DNA from: Clostridia bacterium
GTDB lineage: Bacteria; Bacillota_A; Clostridia; Oscillospirales; CAG-272
Assembly (NCBI GenBank): GCA_017452945.1
Contig: JAFTLD010000014.1
Coordinates: 1-64,000, forward strand
Direction of reading: 5' to 3'
Length of the DNA stretch: 64,000 bases
The translations under genes and the position numbers were made by a program. Below the pieces are notes generated by a model. It was not told the origin of the DNA. It worked only from the letters and a program-made list of their open reading frames with translations, and did no database searches. Of the stretch, positions 62,155 through 64,000 are shown piece after piece (within the stretch, counting starts at the first letter, position 1; each line of letters opens with the position of its first letter).

Positions 62155-63762
62155 ATGAAAAAAATCCTTTCCATGCTGATACTGGCCGCAATGCTGCTGT
62201 CCGTTTTGGCACTGACGGTTTCTGCCGAAGAGTATGACTACATCACGGCAGCAAACTTTTACGAACACGAAGCCACTAAGAGAGATGAAGTTTACGAGGG
62301 TGAAGCAGGTATTGCTTCTACCAAGTGGACTGTTCCTTATCTGCGTGTAACTCCCGAGCTTGACGGTAAGATCGGTACCGGTGAGTACGAGAGATTTGAT
62401 AACTATGAAGACTATCTGTTCTACTCTGTGTGCATGGGTAGATGTAACGTTGATGATTTCCAGGCGTTCATGAACGCTACCAAGGACGGTTTCTTTGATG
62501 TGTACTGGGGCTGGGATGGCCAGTACCTGTACATGGCATTCGATATGGACTGCGTTGACGGTTACTTCTGTGACCCCGTAGGCATGTATGGCGGTGCTTC
62601 TTACCTGTATGCCTGCACTTCCGTACAGTTTGGTATCGGTCAGGCTGATGCTGAATACAGACAGTTCAGCGAGACCGGCTTCGGTATCAACCCCGACGGC
62701 AACACCGGTCTGACTCACGCATGGCTGGGTAACTATTTCCCGGATGCAGAGAAGGACGTTGCCGGTACTTACAACGAAACCGCAAACAGACTGACCATTG
62801 AGTTCAGAGTGAACCTTCAGTTGGCTCTTAACATGGATACGACCGTTAAGAACGGTGACCAGGCAAGAATCTGCTGGCTGCTCAACTGCGGCGGCGACGG
62901 CGACAACCTCAAGTCCAAGCAGGTATCCTTCTGCCACGGTATTGGCGGTACTCAGTCCGGTAAGGCAAGCCAGCTCTTTGCAACCGTAACCTTTGACGGT
63001 CTGCCCGATGATGTTGACATTCCGATTCACGAGCGTGAAGAGATCAGCGAGATCGACCAGGAGTATGACCTGCGTGACATTGCAAACTTCTCAAGAGATG
63101 ATGCAATCGAGGCTTTCTCCGGACAGGATGCAACCATTGAAAAGATGACCGAGGGTGAAGAAACCTTCATCAGAATCACCGCTACCGGTGACAACGCTTA
63201 TATCTACAGCTCCAAGTACCCCAGAAGCGTAAGCAGTGATACCAAGTATGCAGTGATCAAGTACCGCTCTTCTTCTGCCAAGGCAGATGATCTGGGTCTG
63301 ATCTACCGTTCCACCTCGCTTAAGGAATACGACCTGAACGAAGCTGCTTATGAGAAGATTCAGGCAGACGGCAACTGGCACTATATGTACATCGATATGA
63401 ACGGTGAAACTCACTGGAACGACTGGATCGTATCTTTGGGTATTGTTCCGTTCCTGGGTGTTGAAGGCGCAGCGGGCGAGTACGTTGATATTGCATGGAT
63501 CAAGTTCTACCACGAAGATCCTTGGGATATCCCCGAATATGAGGAAGACAGAAATGCCACCACTCCCACGACCGAGGAGACTACCACCGAGCCTGTAGCA
63601 GAGACCACCGATGCTCCCACCGCTGATTCGACCGAGGCTCCCACCGAGGAAGTTACCACCGAGGCTGAGCAGTCCGGCAACTGCAAGGGTATCGTAGCAG
63701 CTCCCGTAGTTGCTCTGGTCGCTATGTTGGGCGTTGCTTTCGTAGCAAAGAAGAAGGACTGA
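62155..63762 (+). CDS. CBM9-like surface protein with C-terminal anchor
   Basis: The 535-residue exported protein has a signal peptide (1-24). It has a CBM9/DOMON-like sugar-binding region (about 50-285; RVTPELDGKIGTGEY, then YWGWDGQYLYMAFDMD) and a second beta-domain (about 320-455) with a YVDIAWIKFYHE motif near its end. That domain also occurs in the gene at 2696. A Thr/Glu/Pro-rich linker (TTTEPVAETTDAPTADSTE) precedes SGNCKG, a hydrophobic helix and KKKD. Codon use is highly biased to a few codons, which suggests strong expression. It probably binds a polysaccharide at the cell surface. Confidence 0.8.
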   Translation: MKKILSMLILAAMLLSVLALTVSAEEYDYITAANFYEHEATKRDEVYEGEAGIASTKWTVPYLRVTPELDGKIGTGEYERFDNYEDYLFYSVCMGRCNVDDFQAFMNATKDGFFDVYWGWDGQYLYMAFDMDCVDGYFCDPVGMYGGASYLYACTSVQFGIGQADAEYRQFSETGFGINPDGNTGLTHAWLGNYFPDAEKDVAGTYNETANRLTIEFRVNLQLALNMDTTVKNGDQARICWLLNCGGDGDNLKSKQVSFCHGIGGTQSGKASQLFATVTFDGLPDDVDIPIHEREEISEIDQEYDLRDIANFSRDDAIEAFSGQDATIEKMTEGEETFIRITATGDNAYIYSSKYPRSVSSDTKYAVIKYRSSSAKADDLGLIYRSTSLKEYDLNEAAYEKIQADGNWHYMYIDMNGETHWNDWIVSLGIVPFLGVEGAAGEYVDIAWIKFYHEDPWDIPEYEEDRNATTPTTEETTTEPVAETTDAPTADSTEAPTEEVTTEAEQSGNCKGIVAAPVVALVAMLGVAFVAKKKD

Positions 63763-63789
63763 TTAAGTAAAGAAAAAGCCCAATCGGGC

Positions 63790-63843
63790 TGATGAATTAA
63801 TAAACAGCAGGAGTCTGCATTTAGCGGACTCCTGCTTTCATCA
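63790..63843. terminator. Terminator, possible diverged copy of palindromic element A
   Basis: An outer TGATGAA/TTCATCA stem and an inner AGCAGGAGTC/GACTCCTGCT stem are followed by a T run. The segment GAATTAATAAACAGCAGGA resembles the A/B core GAATTAGCGGTAAAACAGCAGGA. Two AGCCC/GGGCT hairpins flank it (63776-63790 and 63861-63874). Confidence 0.65.
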
Positions 63844-63886
63844 TTTTTTTGTAAGTTTCGCAGCCCATCGGGCTGTCTTTTTTGTT

Positions 63887-64000
63887 TTATTCGTAAATCT
63901 CCAATTCAATGATACTGAACCAATTCTCACCGTCACGCCACAATCTGACGTAGTGTGCGTCGATGTCAAGGTCTGTCAGGGTCAGGAAAAGTTCATCCTT
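63887..64000 (-). CDS. C-terminal end of a discoidin/F5-8C-like protein (partial)
   Basis: The last 37 codons of a minus-strand gene are present, running off the window end. The sequence ends ...AHYVRLWRDGENWFSIIELEIYE. The pattern VRL...W..I.ELEIY is the usual end of F5/8 type C (CBM32/discoidin) domains, which bind sugars on surfaces. The rest of the protein lies outside the window. Confidence 0.6.
   Translation of the reverse strand, partial: KDELFLTLTDLDIDAHYVRLWRDGENWFSIIELEIYE

Overview
This window reads as the chromosome of an anaerobic Gram-positive bacterium of the class Clostridia, probably an uncultured gut-type member of the Oscillospirales or a related order. The evidence is seen in the sequence. 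Strong AGGAGG-type ribosome binding sites and consensus TTGACA/TATAAT promoters are common. Many genes encode lipoproteins with a lipobox, there is no outer-membrane machinery, and the energy-coupling ATPase is V-type with Enterococcus-like gene order. No phage or insertion-sequence transposase was found. The species cannot be fixed from the window alone.

Layout. Bases 1-4200 hold a minus-strand pair of surface or lipoprotein carbohydrate-active genes. Bases 4370-13260 hold secG, a D,D-carboxypeptidase, a small amidase-like protein, an ECF sigma factor / membrane partner / VWA lipoprotein trio, a YwaF-like membrane protein and a PrsA/SurA-like exported protein. Bases 13267-16380 hold a large GH106-like glycoside hydrolase. 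Bases 16508-22803 form an operon of an amino-acid permease-like protein, three consecutive B12-type radical SAM enzymes and a GNAT-like protein. This operon is the best candidate in the window for an undescribed pathway. Bases 23000-28333 hold a regulator, tRNA-Glu(CUC), two paralogous small lipoproteins, a CvpA-like membrane protein and an unknown protein. Bases 28382-37491 hold a complete nine-gene V-type ATPase operon whose proteolipid keeps all five Na+ ligands known from Enterococcus hirae. Bases 37870-53742 hold a type IV pilus operon that begins with a GHKL sensor kinase overlapping pilB. It continues pilB, pilT, pilC, pilD, a PilM-PilN fusion, an unusual protein in the PilO position and three pilin-like genes, and ends with a 1300-residue surface protein. 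Bases 53881-57029 hold two tandem paralogous solute-binding lipoproteins. Bases 57079-60201 hold a 6S-like small RNA, leuS and rpsU, each with its own promoter. Bases 60243-64000 hold palindromic repeats, a Gfo/Idh/MocA oxidoreductase, a CBM9-like surface protein and the end of a discoidin-like gene.

Between the genes lie two kinds of repeat. The first is arrays of short hairpins separated by a fixed linker, at 1-172, 6840-6966 and 24298-24497. The linker flips to its reverse complement part-way along two of them. The second is a dispersed family of long palindromes with a shared core, at 22872-22997, 60243-60630 and, more diverged, 63790-63843. In one copy another palindrome is inserted.

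The genes together suggest a carbohydrate-using anaerobe that couples ATP to a sodium gradient, displays sugar-binding surface proteins and makes type IV pili. Product names come from reading motifs by eye, without database searches.
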